Below are positions 63,332 through 64,000 of a DNA stretch of 64,000 nt, piece by piece. The notes beneath the pieces were generated by a model. That model was not told where the DNA came from and ran no database searches. It was given only the letters and a program-made list of their open reading frames with translations. The translations under genes were made by a program, and so were the position numbers. The stretch's first letter is position 1. Each line of letters starts with the position of its first letter. This DNA is from Chlorobium sp. (lineage in GTDB: Bacteria; Bacteroidota; Chlorobiia; Chlorobiales; Chlorobiaceae), in assembly GCA_028277485.1 (NCBI GenBank), contig JANQGE010000117.1:1-64000 (forward strand). Direction: 5' to 3'.

Positions 63332-64000
63332 ATGAAATACAAAACAATTTCCGCTGCGGAAGCGGTTTCAATCGTTAAATCGGAAGACAGGGTTTTCCTG
63401 CAAACAGCGGCGGCTACGCCGCAGAGGCTGATCAATGCGCTTGTTGACAGGGCGGATGATCTGCGGAATGTTGAGATTGTCAGTCTTCATACCGAAGGGG
63501 AGGCCGGGTATGTCCGGCCGGAGTACAGTGAAAGTTTCCGTCTCAACGCATTGTTCGTCGGAAAAAATGTTCGATCCGCCGTGCAGGAAGGCTTGGCTGA
63601 CGCGATACCTATTTTTTTAAGCGAAGTTCCGGCTTTATTCTACAGCAAGGTGCTTCCTCTTGATGTTGCGTTTGTTCATGTTTCTCCTCCTGACCGTCAT
63701 GGATACTGCTCTCTGGGAGTATCGGTAGATGCCGCACGGGCGGCGGTTCATACCGCAAGGTATGTGATCGCCCAGGTGAACCCGAACATGCCTCGCACAC
63801 ACGGAGAGGGTCTGCTGCATGCCAGTCATATAGACGCCATGATCGATGTTGACGATCCCCTGCCGGAAACGCCCAGGCATGAGATGACTGATGCCGAACG
63901 AAAAATCGGGGAAAACATTGCCTCCATTGTCGAAGACGGCGCAACCCTTCAGATGGGGATAGGTGCGATCCCCGACGCAACGCTTGCGGCGCTTTCGCGC
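63332..64000 (+). CDS. Acetyl-CoA hydrolase/4-hydroxybutyrate CoA-transferase family protein (5' part)
   Basis: 223 codons run open to the window edge from ATG 63332, preceded by AAAAAGGAG. The start MKYKTISAAEAVSIV, VFLQTAAATPQRLINAL, VSPPDRHGYCSLGVSVDAARAAV and VIAQVNPNMPRTHGEG are typical of the family that moves CoA between acetate, succinate, butyrate or 4-hydroxybutyrate. The catalytic Glu region lies beyond the window. In this organism it could form or use acetyl-CoA or succinyl-CoA near the reductive TCA cycle; the acceptor is not known. Confidence 0.85.
   Translation, partial: MKYKTISAAEAVSIVKSEDRVFLQTAAATPQRLINALVDRADDLRNVEIVSLHTEGEAGYVRPEYSESFRLNALFVGKNVRSAVQEGLADAIPIFLSEVPALFYSKVLPLDVAFVHVSPPDRHGYCSLGVSVDAARAAVHTARYVIAQVNPNMPRTHGEGLLHASHIDAMIDVDDPLPETPRHEMTDAERKIGENIASIVEDGATLQMGIGAIPDATLAALSR

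Overview
This window comes from a green sulfur bacterium (phylum Chlorobi, family Chlorobiaceae; genus not resolved from the sequence alone, with Chlorobium, Chlorobaculum and Prosthecochloris all possible). The clues are a BchP-type geranylgeranyl reductase paired with a Ycf49-like membrane protein, a flavocytochrome c sulfide dehydrogenase (FccAB), a flavodiiron protein, meso-DAP peptidoglycan genes, and Bacteroidetes/Chlorobi-like features in several housekeeping proteins. No rRNA, tRNA, CRISPR array, prophage or intact insertion sequence was recognised.

Layout. 1-8.1 kb: tail of an unknown gene, glyS, bchP with a Ycf49-like gene, then ctpA, dapD and rng on the minus strand. 8.2-16.4 kb: rnhB, yraN and gyrB (plus), facing two SurA/PpiC-like periplasmic folding factors and secF-secD (minus). 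16.5-18.3 kb: fccB and fccA (minus). 18.3-23.5 kb: a long non-coding stretch, then mnmG flanked by two perfect 16-bp parS sites, and a family B DNA polymerase. 23.6-25.3 kb: flavodiiron protein and dciA (DUF721). 25.3-30.4 kb: the replication origin region with recF, dnaN and dnaA (minus), DnaA boxes on both sides of dnaA, and a broken DNA methyltransferase gene wedged between recF and dciA. 30.45-33.8 kb: rpmH-rnpA-yidD-yidC and a PAP2 phosphatase. 33.9-42.0 kb: ROK sugar kinase, RlmD/TrmA-type methyltransferase, a VapBC module, YkvA-like protein, rhomboid protease, pgk, mltG, chorismate mutase and a YacP-like NYN protein. 42.4-60.2 kb: one complete division and cell wall (dcw) cluster, mraZ-rsmH-ftsL-ftsI-murE-murF-mraY-murD-ftsW-murG-murC-murB-ftsQ-ftsA-ftsZ, with many stop/start overlaps. 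60.4-64 kb: sdhC-sdhD-sdhA without an adjacent sdhB, and the 5' part of an acetyl-CoA hydrolase/CoA-transferase gene.

How it fits together. Chromosome maintenance (DnaA, DnaN, RecF, DciA, GyrB, parS), protein export and folding (SecDF, YidC, SurA-like), and envelope building (DapD supplies diaminopimelate, MurE adds it, Mra/Mur/Fts finish the wall and septum) sit close together. Photosulfotrophic metabolism is represented by BchP, FccAB and a fumarate reductase/succinate dehydrogenase of the reductive TCA cycle.

The main non-genic signal is a family of short palindromic intergenic repeats with termini like GGGCACCTCTAT / ATAGAGGTGCCC. About nine copies or parts occur in the window, including one beside the origin, a back-to-back pair before the dcw cluster, and a half copy directly before ftsZ. 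Other points of interest are the paired parS sites around mnmG away from parAB, an FtsZ with two C-terminal-peptide-like motifs and a Lys in its T4 glycine loop, and the methyltransferase relic next to recF. Everything was read by eye; no database search was run.
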